Notes: a model not told the origin generated them from the sequence alone. A stretch of 64,000 nt of DNA from Rufibacter psychrotolerans (GCF_016924645.1 NZ_JAFFJV010000011.1:124001-188000); one strand, 5' to 3'; positions 1-9,036 are shown, counted from the first letter of the stretch. A program made the numbers and translations.

Positions 1-84
1 TCTAGCCAATGATTTCATGCAATAAAATTATTGGACAAAGATAGCAAAATTCTGATATCCGCCGCCGCAGGGCAGGCGGTGGGG

Positions 85-519
85 TTAGGAGCCCTTTAAG
101 GTTGCAGTTAATGTAATCTCGGGCACCGAGGCCAGGGCGCGCGAAATAGGGCAGCCTTCCTTGGCTTTCTGGGCCAGCTGCTGCAGCTCATCGTCAGATA
201 AGCCCGGGGCCTCCACTTCGGTGGTCAGGTCAATCTTGCGGATGAACGGGCCGTTCTCCTGGCCCAGGTGCACCTTCGCCTGGGTTCTGACCGAGGTGGC
301 GGTTTTGCCCGCGCCCTCCAGCAGGCTGCTCAGGAACATGGAGAAACAGCCCGCGTGGGCCGCGCCCACCAGTTCCTCGGGGTTGGTGCCCGAAACGCCT
401 TCCTCAAAGCGTGAGCCGAACGAATAACGGGCGTCGAGGGCGCCGCTCTGGGTAGAAACCGTTCCTTTGCCTTCTTTCAGGCCGCCTTCCCAGACGCCTG
501 TACCGGTGTTATTTGCCAT
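85..519 (-). CDS. osmC: OsmC family peroxiredoxin
   Basis: A 144-residue protein of the OsmC/Ohr family, thiol peroxidases that reduce organic hydroperoxides in the cytoplasm. Two conserved cysteines are visible, Cys58 in the AAHAGCFS context and Cys123 in EGCPISRAL. The spacing matches the peroxidatic and resolving pair of OsmC. Length is typical for OsmC, and the conserved Arg/Glu-rich N-terminal part (RYSFGSRFEEG) is present. It is the leftmost gene, transcribed leftward, and appears monocistronic. OsmC rather than Ohr is inferred from the AHAGCFS motif and the N-terminal pattern. Confidence 0.9.
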   Translation of the reverse strand: MANNTGTGVWEGGLKEGKGTVSTQSGALDARYSFGSRFEEGVSGTNPEELVGAAHAGCFSMFLSSLLEGAGKTATSVRTQAKVHLGQENGPFIRKIDLTTEVEAPGLSDDELQQLAQKAKEGCPISRALASVPEITLTATLKGS

Positions 520-606
520 AAGGGTATGTGTTTAGGTTTGTTTGCTTCAAAATACTAAAAAGTACGCCATTTTGTTTTTGGCGGCCGGTGTAGACCAGGA
601 AACCAA

Positions 607-646
607 GCGCTTTGGGGCGGTTTTCCTGAAAGTAGCCCTAAAACGC
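607..646. repeat. P1 palindromic repeat copy
   Basis: One copy of the ~40-bp imperfect palindrome called P1. The left arm resembles GTTTTrGGGC followed by TTTTC, and the right arm GAAAA followed by GCCCyAAAAC. It lies between osmC and the GH3-like gene, about 120 bp before the latter's start. Confidence 0.7.
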
Positions 647-764
647 CGGGGGCAGCCCGCCGCCGGTAACTTGCGTAAGATTGCTATCTTTACCGCCTAC
701 CAGAGGCGGGGCGGCGCTGTTTTTTTCAGGCTGGTGCCGCCGCCTTTACCATTAAAATTCAACC

Positions 765-2261
765 ATGGGAGTTAAAGCGTTCTTGAGTAAACCTTTAGCG
801 GCCTGGACCGTGGCCCAGCAGCAAAGCTGGATGGAACAGCCCGGGCAGGCCCAGCAGCAGGTTTTTGAGGCAATTATCCGGAAAGGGGCCAAAACCGCGT
901 TCGGGAGGGACCATTACTTCAAGGATATTCAGACCCCGCAGGAATTTGCCCAGGCGGTGCCCGTGCGCGACTACGAAGCCCTGAAGCCCTACTTTGACCG
1001 GCTCAAACAAGGCGAGCGCGATGTGCTCTGGCCCGGGCTGCCCCTGTACTTCGCCAAAACCTCGGGCACCACGTCGGGTACCAAGTACATTCCCATCACG
1101 CAGGACTCTATCCCCAACCACATCAACGGGGCCAAGAACGCGCTACTCAACTACATTCATGAGACGGGCCGGGCGCAGTTCCTGGACGGCAAGCTGATTT
1201 TCCTGAGCGGCAGCCCGGTGCTGGAGCAAGTGGCCGGCATCAATACCGGCCGGCTGTCGGGCATTGTGAACCACCACGTGCCGGCGTACCTGCGCACCAA
1301 CCAGCTGCCCAGCTACCAGACCAACTGCATAGAAGACTGGGAAACCAAGCTGGACGCCATTGTGCAGGAAACCATTCACCAGCGCATGACGCTCATCTCG
1401 GGCATTCCGCCCTGGGTGCAGATGTACTTTGACAAGCTCATGGCCCGCACCGGCAAACCCATCAAAGACGTGTTCCCAGACTTCAACCTGTTTGTGTACG
1501 GGGGCGTGAACTTTGCGCCCTACCGCACCAAGCTGCTGGAGAGCATTGGCCGCCAGGTAGATTCCATTGAGACGTTCCCGGCCTCTGAGGGCTTTTTCGC
1601 CTTCCAGAACCAGCAAGACGACCCCGGCTTGCTCTTGCTGGCCCAGAGCGGCATTTTCTATGAGTTCATCCCCGCCGAGGAGTTCCACCAGCCCAACCCG
1701 CGCCGCCTAACCCTGGCCGAGGTGGAGACCGGGGTCAACTACGCGCTCATCATCAACAGCAACGCCGGGCTGTGGGGCTACTCCATTGGCGATACCGTAA
1801 AGTTTACCTCGCTGTTTCCGCACAAAGTGGTGGTGAGCGGCCGCCTGAAGCACTTTATCTCGGCGTTTGGCGAGCACGTGATTGGCGAGGAGGTGGAAAG
1901 CGCCCTGCAGGCGGCCATGGCCGAGTTTCCGGAGGTGAAGGTGACCGAGTTCACCGTGGCGCCCTACGTGAGCCAGGGAACCGGCGCCTCTTACCATGAG
2001 TGGCTCATTGCCTTTGACACCCCACCGCACCACCCGGAGCGCTTTGCCAAAGCCCTGGACCTGCACCTGCGCCGGCGCAACAGCTACTATGATGACCTTA
2101 TCTCGGGCAACATTCTGACTACCCTGCAGGTGACCCCTTTGCCCGCAGATGCGTTCCAGCAGTACATGAAGCGGCAGGGGAAACTGGGCGGCCAGAACAA
2201 AGTGCCGCGCCTGAGCAATGACCGCACCCTGGCCGACGGGCTCCTGGAGATTTTCCGGTAG
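765..2261 (+). CDS. GH3-type acyl-acid amido synthetase (ANL superfamily)
   Basis: A 498-residue cytoplasmic protein of the GH3 family, named after the plant auxin-responsive enzymes. These adenylate a carboxylic acid and join it to an amine, usually an amino acid. The ATP-binding loop TSGTTSGTKYIPIT is at residues 98-111. Further GH3-like features are the YGGVNFAPYR and ETFPASEGFFAFQ segments and a C-terminal small domain with the ISAFGEHVIGEEVE segment. Length is somewhat under the ~600 residues of plant homologues but normal for Bacteroidota members. The start at 765 follows directly after an intergenic stretch with a P1 repeat. Substrate cannot be read from the sequence. Confidence 0.85.
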   Translation: MGVKAFLSKPLAAWTVAQQQSWMEQPGQAQQQVFEAIIRKGAKTAFGRDHYFKDIQTPQEFAQAVPVRDYEALKPYFDRLKQGERDVLWPGLPLYFAKTSGTTSGTKYIPITQDSIPNHINGAKNALLNYIHETGRAQFLDGKLIFLSGSPVLEQVAGINTGRLSGIVNHHVPAYLRTNQLPSYQTNCIEDWETKLDAIVQETIHQRMTLISGIPPWVQMYFDKLMARTGKPIKDVFPDFNLFVYGGVNFAPYRTKLLESIGRQVDSIETFPASEGFFAFQNQQDDPGLLLLAQSGIFYEFIPAEEFHQPNPRRLTLAEVETGVNYALIINSNAGLWGYSIGDTVKFTSLFPHKVVVSGRLKHFISAFGEHVIGEEVESALQAAMAEFPEVKVTEFTVAPYVSQGTGASYHEWLIAFDTPPHHPERFAKALDLHLRRRNSYYDDLISGNILTTLQVTPLPADAFQQYMKRQGKLGGQNKVPRLSNDRTLADGLLEIFR

Positions 2262-2263
2262 CC

Positions 2264-2301
2264 GGGTTTCAGGGCCTGTTTTTGAAAATCGGCGTTGAAA
2301 G
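2264..2301. repeat. P1 palindromic repeat copy (degenerate)
   Basis: A weak P1 copy just after the stop of the GH3-like gene: a GGTTTCAGGGCC left part, a GTTTTTGAAAA centre and a poorly matching right arm. Confidence 0.45.
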
Positions 2302-2423
2302 CGCAGCTTGCCCTGGAAAGGAAGGAAACTGCAGGGAGCAGGACCACTTACTGCCCCTTGCGGACCCGGCACATGGCCTGAAACCGCCCGGAACCTTGCG
2401 GCGGCGCTAAGGAAGAGAGGAGT

Positions 2424-2460
2424 CGTTTTGGGCGGTTTTGTGGAAAATAGCCCTAAAACG
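2424..2460. repeat. P1 palindromic repeat copy
   Basis: A good P1 copy. CGTTTTGGGC forms the left arm and GCCCTAAAACG the right, with a TTTTGTGGAAAA centre. It lies about 100 bp before the start of the CNNM/CBS gene. Confidence 0.75.
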
Positions 2461-2512
2461 GCTACAAGTAATTTTTTAAACCAATACAGAGAACATCCTT
2501 TCGTTAGAAAAG

Positions 2513-2520
2513 TACTTTAT
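2513..2520 (+). promoter_or_regulatory. Possible -7 element for the CNNM/CBS gene
   Basis: TACTTTAT resembles the Bacteroidota -7 element TAnnTTTG and lies about 43 bp before the ATG at 2563. No convincing -33 TTTG was seen at the right distance. It supports the internal ATG rather than the longer open frame beginning at 2308. Confidence 0.35.
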
Positions 2521-2562
2521 CTTGCCGGGCGAGGCAGTACCCCCGTTCGTGAACGTACCCAC

Positions 2563-3879
2563 ATGGAAATACTCATCATCTTAGTGCTTACCCTGCTCAA
2601 TGGCTTTTTCGCGCTTTCAGAGATTTCCATCATTTCAGTAAAACGGAGCCGCATTGCGCACCAAGCCAAAGAAGGCAGCCGAGGCGCCAAAACGGTCCTC
2701 CGCCTGCTGGACAATCCCGAGGATTTCCTCTCGGCGGTGCAGGTGGGCATTACCTTAATTGGCATTGTCTCGGGGGCGTACGGCGGGGCGGCCTTCTCAG
2801 ATGACATGCGGGCCTTGCTGGTGCGGGTAGATTTCCTGGCGCCCTACGCCGACACCCTGTCCATTGTGCTGGTCATTGGCCTGATTACCTACATCTCCAT
2901 TGTGGTGGGCGAGCTCATCCCTAAAACCATTGCCCTGGGCAACAGCGAGCCTATTGCCCTGGCCGTGGCCCCTATCATCAAGGTGTTCACCACCCTCACG
3001 CTGCCCTTGGTGAAGCTGCTTTCAGTGTCCACTAACGTTATCATCAAGCTGTTGCGCATTAAGGAGCCGGCCCAGGAGCAGATCTCTGAGGAAGAGCTGC
3101 GGCAGATCATCAAGACCGCCGGAAAGCAGGGCGTCCTGAACAAAGAGGAGAGCGACCTGCACCAGAACCTCTTCAGCTATGCCGACCTGCGGGCCAAGGA
3201 CCTGAAAACGCACCGCATGGAGGTGGAGTGGATTTACGTAAAAGACTCGGTGGAGACCATCAAAGAGAAGATGCACCGCAGCGTGCACTCCCGGTTCCCG
3301 GTGTACGACGCCGGGCATGACGAGGTGGTGGGCGTGCTCACCTCCCGCGACTTCTATGAGAACCTGCTGGGCCAGAACCTGCCGCTGCGCAGCATCCTGC
3401 TGGAGCCCATCTTTATCTCAGAGACCATGTACGCGCACGCCGTCTTAAACCTCTTCAGGCTGCGCAAGCAGTACATGGGCATTGTGGTAGACGAGTTTGG
3501 CTCCGTTGAGGGCATCATTACTCTGCACGACATCCTGGAGGCCATTGTGGGCGATATTCCGGATACCGATGAACTGGGCGAGCCCCTCATGGTGCGGCGG
3601 GAAGACAAGTCGTACCTGGTGAGCGGTTCCATCACGGCCCGGGAGCTGAACAAAGGCCTGAGAAAGAAACTCCTGGAAGAGAAGTCGCCCGATTTTACCA
3701 CTCTGGCCGGGTTCGTGATCCATCATTTGGGGCGCTTGCCCCAGGTGGGCGAGACGTTTACGCACAAAGGCTTCGGGTTTGAGGTGGTGGACATGGACGG
3801 CGTTAAGATAGACAAACTCATTGTGAAGGCTTTGGCGGCACCGGCAGAACCCGTGGTGGGGGACCAGCCGGCAGGGTAA
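2563..3879 (+). CDS. CNNM/CBS-domain 'hemolysin family' membrane protein
   Basis: A 438-residue inner-membrane protein of the CNNM/CorC-HlyC family. Its order is an N-terminal DUF21 membrane domain (first helix about residues 1-24, further helices to about 145), two CBS domains in the middle and a C-terminal CorC_HlyC domain ending near residue 425. The segment EEELRQIIKTAGKQGVL links membrane and CBS parts as in the family. Such proteins are linked to Mg2+/Co2+ export. The gliding protein GldE is a relative, but nothing here proves that role. The open frame begins upstream at 2308. The added 85 residues are Arg/Pro-rich and overlap a P1 repeat, so the ATG at 2563, followed directly by a membrane helix, is chosen. 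Confidence 0.85.
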   Translation: MEILIILVLTLLNGFFALSEISIISVKRSRIAHQAKEGSRGAKTVLRLLDNPEDFLSAVQVGITLIGIVSGAYGGAAFSDDMRALLVRVDFLAPYADTLSIVLVIGLITYISIVVGELIPKTIALGNSEPIALAVAPIIKVFTTLTLPLVKLLSVSTNVIIKLLRIKEPAQEQISEEELRQIIKTAGKQGVLNKEESDLHQNLFSYADLRAKDLKTHRMEVEWIYVKDSVETIKEKMHRSVHSRFPVYDAGHDEVVGVLTSRDFYENLLGQNLPLRSILLEPIFISETMYAHAVLNLFRLRKQYMGIVVDEFGSVEGIITLHDILEAIVGDIPDTDELGEPLMVRREDKSYLVSGSITARELNKGLRKKLLEEKSPDFTTLAGFVIHHLGRLPQVGETFTHKGFGFEVVDMDGVKIDKLIVKALAAPAEPVVGDQPAG

Positions 3880-3935
3880 GAGGGGTTGGACCGCGCCAGT
3901 TTGCCCCACAGGCGCTCCAACTAGCTAAAGCCAAC

Positions 3936-3978
3936 CCGGGTTTTAGGCCTCTTTTTTGGAAATTGGGTCAGAAACGGG
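3936..3978. repeat. P1 palindromic repeat copy (degenerate)
   Basis: A P1-like palindrome with CCCGGGTTTTAGGCC on the left and GAAACGGG on the right. It overlaps the upstream extension of the next open frame, which argues that the small gene starts downstream of it. Confidence 0.5.
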
Positions 3979-3994
3979 TATTGATAGCTGCTGT

Positions 3995-4366
3995 ATGCTG
4001 AGGTTTTATGAGATGATGTATTACGCCATCTACCGGCAACGGCTGGAAGGGAAGGTTGATGGCTTTCATTACGCCACCCGGTTTTACACGTTCTTAGTTT
4101 TCCTGAATGCCACTACTTTGCTTTTCCTGTTGAATTCTTTTTTGCAGACCCGGGGTATCCTATCGGCAAAGTCAGAGGTATACTGTTTCCTAGCGGCCAT
4201 TTTGCTTGGGTTTGGGATGGATGCACTAATGGGCAGGAGGGCAGCTAAGGTTAAGGCGAAATTTGAGAATCAGGATTGGTCAGGCATTGCCACCTGGCTC
4301 ATGGTGTACCTTGTTTTCAGCTTCGCCTCTTTCCTGGCAGTGGCAATAGCATTCGATTACATGTGA
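3995..4366 (+). CDS. Small membrane protein of unknown function
   Basis: Not recognised. From ATG 3995 it is 123 residues, with two or three hydrophobic segments. The first contains FLVFLNATTLLFLLNSFL, the second VYCFLAAILLGFGM, and the last is close to the C-terminus (LVFSFASFLAVAIAF). A basic stretch (GRRAAKVKAKFE) lies between the second and third. The frame is open from 3956, but that part overlaps a P1 repeat. Starts at 3995 or at the two adjacent Met codons near 4013 are all possible. Length and topology loosely resemble small SLATT- or phage-type membrane proteins; this is only an impression. Confidence 0.5.
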   Translation: MLRFYEMMYYAIYRQRLEGKVDGFHYATRFYTFLVFLNATTLLFLLNSFLQTRGILSAKSEVYCFLAAILLGFGMDALMGRRAAKVKAKFENQDWSGIATWLMVYLVFSFASFLAVAIAFDYM

Positions 4367-4394
4367 GCTTTGGCCCCACTGATGCCCCTAATTT

Positions 4395-4483
4395 TTGTCA
4401 TTCTGAAAGGCCCTTGGTAGGAACGAGCGAAGCCTGTCGTAAGTGTTACTTCTGTTCGCTCTCAAGAATCTTCCAGAAGGATA
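4395..4483. repeat. P6 inverted repeat pair
   Basis: TTGTCATTCTGAAAGG at 4395-4410 is followed by an inverted, partly matching AAGAATCTTCCAGAAGGAT near 4464-4482. The unit recurs near 15.0, 41.9 and 57.1 kb (family P6, core GTCATnCTGAAAGGATCTTG). Confidence 0.55.
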
Positions 4484-4553
4484 CTAGGAGTGGTTCAGCT
4501 GATTAAGCCCTTGGCTTGAACCACCGGGCAAATCAGAAAATAGAAAGAAACTC

Positions 4554-4595
4554 CCGTTTTTCCCCTAATTTCGCAAAAACAGCCCCTAAACGGCG
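4554..4595. repeat. P1 palindromic repeat copy, at the dxr promoter
   Basis: A degenerate P1 copy ending about 14 bp before the dxr start. It contains TAATTTCG (4566-4573), which fits a Bacteroidota -7 element, so repeat and promoter may overlap. No matching -33 element was seen. Confidence 0.5.
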
Positions 4596-4608
4596 TTAAC
4601 CAGAGTAC

Positions 4609-5763
4609 ATGAAGAAACGAGTAGCCATTCTTGGCTCAACGGGCTCTATTGGCACCCAGGCGCTGGAGGTGATTCAGGCGCAGCCGCAGGCGTTTGAGGT
4701 GGAGGTGCTCACGGCCCATTCTAACGCAGACTTGCTCATTGCCCAGGCCATCGCTTTTCAGCCCAACGTGGTGGTCATCACCAAAGATGAACTGTACGAC
4801 CAGGTGCGGGCGGCGCTGGAGCCTTACCCCATCAAAGTGTACGCGGGTATGAACGCCGTGAACGGCGTGGTGCAGATGGACTCCGTGGATATGGTGCTCA
4901 CCGCCATGGTGGGCTACGCCGGACTTCAGCCCACCATTAAGGCCATTGAGGCGGGCAAAGCCATTGCCCTGGCCAACAAAGAGACGCTGGTGGTGGCAGG
5001 TCAGTTAATTACCGATCTGGCCCGCCAGAAAGGCGTGAACATTTACCCCGTTGACTCTGAGCACAGTGCCATTTTCCAGTGCCTGGCCGGCGAGTTCCAC
5101 AACCCTATTGAGAAGATTATCCTCACCGCCTCGGGCGGGCCGTTCCGCGGTCGGGATAGAGCGTACCTGCAAACCGTGACCAAGGCGCAGGCGCTCAAGC
5201 ACCCCAACTGGGACATGGGGGCCAAGATCACCATTGACTCGGCCTCGCTCATGAACAAAGGGCTGGAGGTGATTGAGGCCAAATGGCTCTTCGGGCTGCG
5301 CAACGACCAGATAGAAGTGGTGGTGCACCCACAATCTATCGTGCATTCGCTCGTTCAGTTTGAAGACGGCTCCCTGAAGGCCCAGATGGGCCTGCCCGAT
5401 ATGAAGCTGCCCATCCAGTACGCGCTCAACTATCCTAACCGCCTGAAGGCCGATTTTCCCCGGTTCAACTTCCTTCACTACCCGCAGCTTACCTTTGAGC
5501 AGCCCGATGTGGAGACGTTCCAGAACCTGGGACTGGCGTTTGCGGCCATGGAGCGGGGCGGCAACGCCCCGTGCGTGCTCAACGCGGCCAACGAGGTTGC
5601 CGTAGCGGCCTTCCTGCGCGAGGAGATTGGCTTTTTGGAGATGTCTGACCTCATCTCTGACTGTCTCGCTAAAGTTGCGTATATTGCCAAGCCTTCTCTG
5701 GAGGATTATGTGCAGACCGATCAGGAGGCCCGCCAGGTGGCGTTCAGCCTGATGCAGGCGTAA
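4609..5763 (+). CDS. dxr: 1-deoxy-D-xylulose 5-phosphate reductoisomerase
   Basis: A 384-residue enzyme of the MEP isoprenoid pathway, converting DXP to 2-C-methyl-D-erythritol 4-phosphate with NADPH. The NADPH-binding GSTGSIGTQALEV motif is at residues 9-21. KETLVVAG and the metal/substrate site PVDSEHSAIFQ follow, then SGGPFRG and HPNWDMGAKITIDSA, and the C-terminal helical domain with APCVLNAANE. Length is normal. It is followed 89 bp later by rseP in the same direction, an arrangement common in Bacteroidota. Confidence 0.97.
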   Translation: MKKRVAILGSTGSIGTQALEVIQAQPQAFEVEVLTAHSNADLLIAQAIAFQPNVVVITKDELYDQVRAALEPYPIKVYAGMNAVNGVVQMDSVDMVLTAMVGYAGLQPTIKAIEAGKAIALANKETLVVAGQLITDLARQKGVNIYPVDSEHSAIFQCLAGEFHNPIEKIILTASGGPFRGRDRAYLQTVTKAQALKHPNWDMGAKITIDSASLMNKGLEVIEAKWLFGLRNDQIEVVVHPQSIVHSLVQFEDGSLKAQMGLPDMKLPIQYALNYPNRLKADFPRFNFLHYPQLTFEQPDVETFQNLGLAFAAMERGGNAPCVLNAANEVAVAAFLREEIGFLEMSDLISDCLAKVAYIAKPSLEDYVQTDQEARQVAFSLMQA

Positions 5764-5852
5764 TGCTTCTCTAAAACCGGCGACAAATGGAACAAACCGC
5801 ACTGGGGCTCTTGAAGTTTCTTGCCCTGGTGCCTACCCTATAACTTCTTTCA

Positions 5853-7166
5853 ATGGATGCATTAGTAATGGCCGGCCAGTTAATTCTGGGCCTGACCATC
5901 TTAGTAGGAATACATGAATTAGGCCACATGCTCACGGCCAAATGGTTTGGGATGCGCGTGGAGAAATACGCCATCGGGTTCCCGCCCAAAATTGTGAGCA
6001 AGCAGGTGGGCGAAACCGAGTACATGATTGGCATGATTCCGCTGGGCGGTTTCGTGAAGATTTCCGGCATGGTAGACGAGTCGCTGGACACGGCCACGTT
6101 AAGCCAGGAGCCGCAGCCGTGGGAGTTCCGGGCCAAACCCGCCTGGCAGCGCCTCATTGTGATGATGGGCGGCATTATCTTCAACGTGATTACCGGTATC
6201 ATCATTTTCGCGGCGCTCACCTACCTGTACGGCGAGAGCTACCTGCTGGCCAAGGACGTGAAATACGGCATTGAGACCAACGAGATTGGCGAGCAGATTG
6301 GCCTGCGCGACGGCGACAAGATTGTGGCCGTCAACGGCAAGCCCCTGGTAGAGTTCCAGGACGTGTACAGCCCCGATGTGCTGCTGGGCCAGAACGCCTC
6401 TTACACCGTGGAGCGCAACGGGCAGCAGGTACAGGTTCCCGTGCCCGGCAACCTGATTGACAAACTGGCCGATGGCGACAAGGTAGGCTTTATCATGGCC
6501 CGCGAGCCATTTGCGGTAGAGTCTGTGAAAGCCAACAGCCCGGCCTCGGCCGCCGGCCTGCAACCCGGCGACCAGATCACGCAGGTGGGCAACCAGCCGG
6601 TGCAGTTCTTCCATGAGTTTCAGCAGGCCCTGCAGGCCCACAAAGGCAAGCCCGTCGCCTTGCAGGTAGACCGCGACGGCAAGCCCGTTACCCTCAACAC
6701 CACCGTAGACGAAGACGGCACCCTGGGCTTTTACCCAAGGCTGTTATTGCCGCGCGCCACCCGCGAGTACGGGTTGCTGGCTTCCATTCCGGTGGGGGCA
6801 GACAAGGCTTTCTCGGTGATCACCACCAACATCAAAGGGTTTGCCAAGATTTTCCGGGCCGAAGTTTCTCCGTCTAAGGCGCTGAGTGGCCCCATTGGCA
6901 TCGCGCAGATTTTCGGGGGTAATTTCTCCTGGATCAACTTCTGGGCTATTACGGCCATGCTCTCCATGGTGCTGGCCTTCATGAACTTTCTGCCCATTCC
7001 GGCCTTGGACGGCGGCCACGTGATGTTCCTGACCTACGAGATGATCTCGGGCCGCAAGCCCTCAGACAAGTTTCTGGAGAACGCGCAGAAAGTGGGTATG
7101 GTCCTGCTGCTGGGCCTCATGGGCTTTGCCATCTTCAATGACTTTTTTAAACTGTTATTCAAATAA
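5853..7166 (+). CDS. rseP: RIP metalloprotease RseP (site-2 protease)
   Basis: A 437-residue inner-membrane zinc protease that cuts transmembrane segments, typically anti-sigma factors. The zinc motif HELGH is at residues 21-25 in the first helix. Two PDZ-like regions follow in the periplasmic part (LRDGDKIVAVNGKP and LQPGDQITQVGNQP), and the second active-site motif PIPALDGGH lies near the C-terminus, followed by the last helices. All catalytic residues of the family are present. It lies just after dxr and may share its transcript. A hairpin terminator follows the stop. Confidence 0.96.
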   Translation: MDALVMAGQLILGLTILVGIHELGHMLTAKWFGMRVEKYAIGFPPKIVSKQVGETEYMIGMIPLGGFVKISGMVDESLDTATLSQEPQPWEFRAKPAWQRLIVMMGGIIFNVITGIIIFAALTYLYGESYLLAKDVKYGIETNEIGEQIGLRDGDKIVAVNGKPLVEFQDVYSPDVLLGQNASYTVERNGQQVQVPVPGNLIDKLADGDKVGFIMAREPFAVESVKANSPASAAGLQPGDQITQVGNQPVQFFHEFQQALQAHKGKPVALQVDRDGKPVTLNTTVDEDGTLGFYPRLLLPRATREYGLLASIPVGADKAFSVITTNIKGFAKIFRAEVSPSKALSGPIGIAQIFGGNFSWINFWAITAMLSMVLAFMNFLPIPALDGGHVMFLTYEMISGRKPSDKFLENAQKVGMVLLLGLMGFAIFNDFFKLLFK

Positions 7167-7209
7167 GGAAGAGCCGCCCAGCGGCGCTGTTGATAACTAT
7201 TTGCCAGGG

Positions 7210-7234
7210 AAGACGCACGAGCAGGGCGTCTTTC
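7210..7234 (+). terminator. Terminator after rseP
   Basis: A short hairpin with AAGACGC and GCGTCTT arms followed by TCTCTGTTT. It begins 44 bp after the rseP stop and ends just before the next gene. Confidence 0.6.
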
Positions 7235-7254
7235 TCTGTTTATAGGGGAAGAAT

Positions 7255-7782
7255 ATGATGAGACAGATGAATAAAACCGGGAGTTGGGCAAAGGGTTGGT
7301 GGTGCCTGCTGCTGTTGTTAGTGTGGCTGCCCGCAGTGGCGGGGGCGCATGACTTCCACACCAGCATTACTGATGCCCGCTACAACCCCAAAAATCAGAC
7401 CTACGAGCTTTCGGTGCGGGTATTTGCCGATGATCTGGAGGAAGCCCTGAGCCGCCGCCACAAGACCACCGTTCGGCTAGACCGGTCTGAGCGCGTGAAC
7501 AAACTTATTGCCGAGTACCTGCAGACCCATCTGGCCATCTCGGCGGTCAAGGGTACCCGGGCCACCCAGAAGTTTATAGGTGCCCAGGAAGAGGCCGATG
7601 CCATCTGGCTGTACGTGGAGATTCCGGCCAGTAAGGCCCCGGCAGGGCAGGTGTGGGTGCAGAACGCGCTTTTAACTGAGATTTTTGACGACCAGACCAA
7701 TATTTTAAACCTGGAGGTGGCCGGTAAAAAACGCTCGGTGCTTTGCCGTACCGGCGATACCCAGCAGACCATCACCCTGTAG
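7255..7782 (+). CDS. DUF6702-like secreted protein
   Basis: A 175-residue protein with an N-terminal signal peptide (hydrophobic LLLLLVWLPAVAGA, cleavage probably after about residue 31). The mature part begins HDFHTSITDARYN and continues ELSVRVFADDLEEAL. This resembles the DUF6702 family of Bacteroidota periplasmic proteins, which has no known function. Three possible ATG starts lie at 7255, 7258 and 7267; all give a workable signal peptide. It is downstream of rseP but separated from it by a terminator-like hairpin. Confidence 0.7.
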   Translation: MMRQMNKTGSWAKGWWCLLLLLVWLPAVAGAHDFHTSITDARYNPKNQTYELSVRVFADDLEEALSRRHKTTVRLDRSERVNKLIAEYLQTHLAISAVKGTRATQKFIGAQEEADAIWLYVEIPASKAPAGQVWVQNALLTEIFDDQTNILNLEVAGKKRSVLCRTGDTQQTITL

Positions 7783-8052
7783 CTAAGGGCAACTAGTCTG
7801 TGGCTGCGGTCGAGGGAGAGAAGGCGTTTGCCTTTTTTGCTTCCTAATGTGGCGGGCATTCCTTAGTTTTAAAGAAGAATTATAGTAGAAAGTTGGTGAA
7901 CCGGAGTGATTCCGACCGGCTTGAAGCAGACCGCTCAAGTGCATCTGTTTTAGGTCAGCGAGAATCTCGTGATTGATGCTGTTGTTGCCTGTGCGAGACG
8001 TGAGGGGGAGAAGGATGGAGGCAAGCGTACTGTTAGTTTTTAAAGTGTTTTT

Positions 8053-8883
8053 ATGAAAAAAAGCTTCCTTCCGGTAGCTGGTTTATTACTGGGGTTAGGG
8101 GTGAGCAGTTGCTCTTCGGTGTATATGCCCAACGTGCCCAACACTCCCATGCTTACGGCCAAAGGTGAATTGAGCACCGGGGGCCACATCACCCTCAAAG
8201 GCAACGCGAGTTTTAACACTGCCTACGCCGTCACCGACCACATTGGCGTGCTGGTGGGTGGGGCCATGATGAACAACAACAAAGACGAGAAAGATTTCAG
8301 GCACAACCTGCTGGAGGCCGGCGGCGGTTATTTTACCACGTTCGGCCCTAACCAGAACCGCATTCTGGAGGTGTACGCGGGCCTGGGCCGTGGCAGCAGT
8401 GATCGCACCTACAAAGACAAAACCCCCGAAGGGCTCATGACCTATGACCGCCAGGAAACCACCTTCAACAAGTACTTTCTGCAGGTCAATTATTCTTCCA
8501 AGAAAAAGCGCCTGCTGCGTCTGTTCGGCTCTGAGCATACCTTGAATTACGGGACGGCCCTGCGCCTGAGCTATCTCACCATGGACGAGTTCTACCGCAA
8601 TGACGTGAAGCAGCCCACCGAGGACAATATCTTCTTTGAGCCCGTCTTTTACACCCGCATGTCGCTCACGCCGGCCATTCAGTTGCAGTACACCAGCGGC
8701 AGCAACTTCGGGCTCAAGAACCGCGACTTCATGACTGCCGGAAACTCGGTGTTCAGCATTGGGTTTATTGTGAACGTGGGAGGCTTGAAGCTGAAAAAGG
8801 ACCCGCCCAGACCCGAGGACAGGACCCCGGCCCTGCCGCAGATTCCGCCTTCCTGGAAGAAAAAGGGCAGCATCAAACTATAG
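8053..8883 (+). CDS. Outer-membrane lipoprotein, probable beta-barrel, unknown function
   Basis: A 276-residue protein beginning with a lipoprotein signal: a basic MKK, a hydrophobic stretch and lipobox VSSC, with Cys20 as the lipidated residue. The mature part is rich in alternating hydrophobic/aromatic strands with Gly and Asn turns (for example GGGYFTTFGPNQNRILEVYAGLGRGS). This suggests an outer-membrane beta-barrel of the OmpA/OMP-beta type. The tail is Pro-rich (DPPRPEDRTPALPQIPPSW) and basic. It is flanked by about 270 bp upstream without a gene and by a strong terminator downstream, so it is probably monocistronic. Function is unknown. Confidence 0.75.
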   Translation: MKKSFLPVAGLLLGLGVSSCSSVYMPNVPNTPMLTAKGELSTGGHITLKGNASFNTAYAVTDHIGVLVGGAMMNNNKDEKDFRHNLLEAGGGYFTTFGPNQNRILEVYAGLGRGSSDRTYKDKTPEGLMTYDRQETTFNKYFLQVNYSSKKKRLLRLFGSEHTLNYGTALRLSYLTMDEFYRNDVKQPTEDNIFFEPVFYTRMSLTPAIQLQYTSGSNFGLKNRDFMTAGNSVFSIGFIVNVGGLKLKKDPPRPEDRTPALPQIPPSWKKKGSIKL

Positions 8884-8913
8884 CTGAAGCCTGCTCCAAG
8901 CCGATACACTGAC

Positions 8914-8957
8914 AAAATGCTACTCACTTGTTACAGCAGGTGAGTAGCATTTTTGTT
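8914..8957. terminator. Strong hairpin terminator
   Basis: A perfect 14-bp stem (arms 8914-8927 and 8940-8953, AAAATGCTACTCAC type) with a 12-nt loop and a T-run on the plus strand. It ends transcription of the lipoprotein gene. Confidence 0.85.
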
Positions 8958-8997
8958 GCTGGCAACGTGGGGCAGGAAGCAATATGCTGTTTAGTCC

Positions 8998-9036
8998 TGT
9001 TTGGGAGCTTCTTTTCAGAAAAGAGCCCCGAAATAG
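8998..9036. repeat. P1 palindromic repeat copy
   Basis: A P1 copy whose inner arms are TTCTTTT and AAAAGAG rather than the more frequent CTGTTTT and AAAACAG. Both arms changed together and pairing is kept. Confidence 0.65.

Noticed and set aside
795-1121. Long minus-strand open frames inside the GH3-like gene
   Set aside because: They mirror the high-GC coding strand, have no recognisable domain and overlap a well-supported gene.
2308-2562. N-terminal extension of the CNNM/CBS gene
   Set aside because: Arg/Pro-rich, overlaps a P1 repeat and a possible promoter; the membrane helix starts directly at the ATG at 2563.
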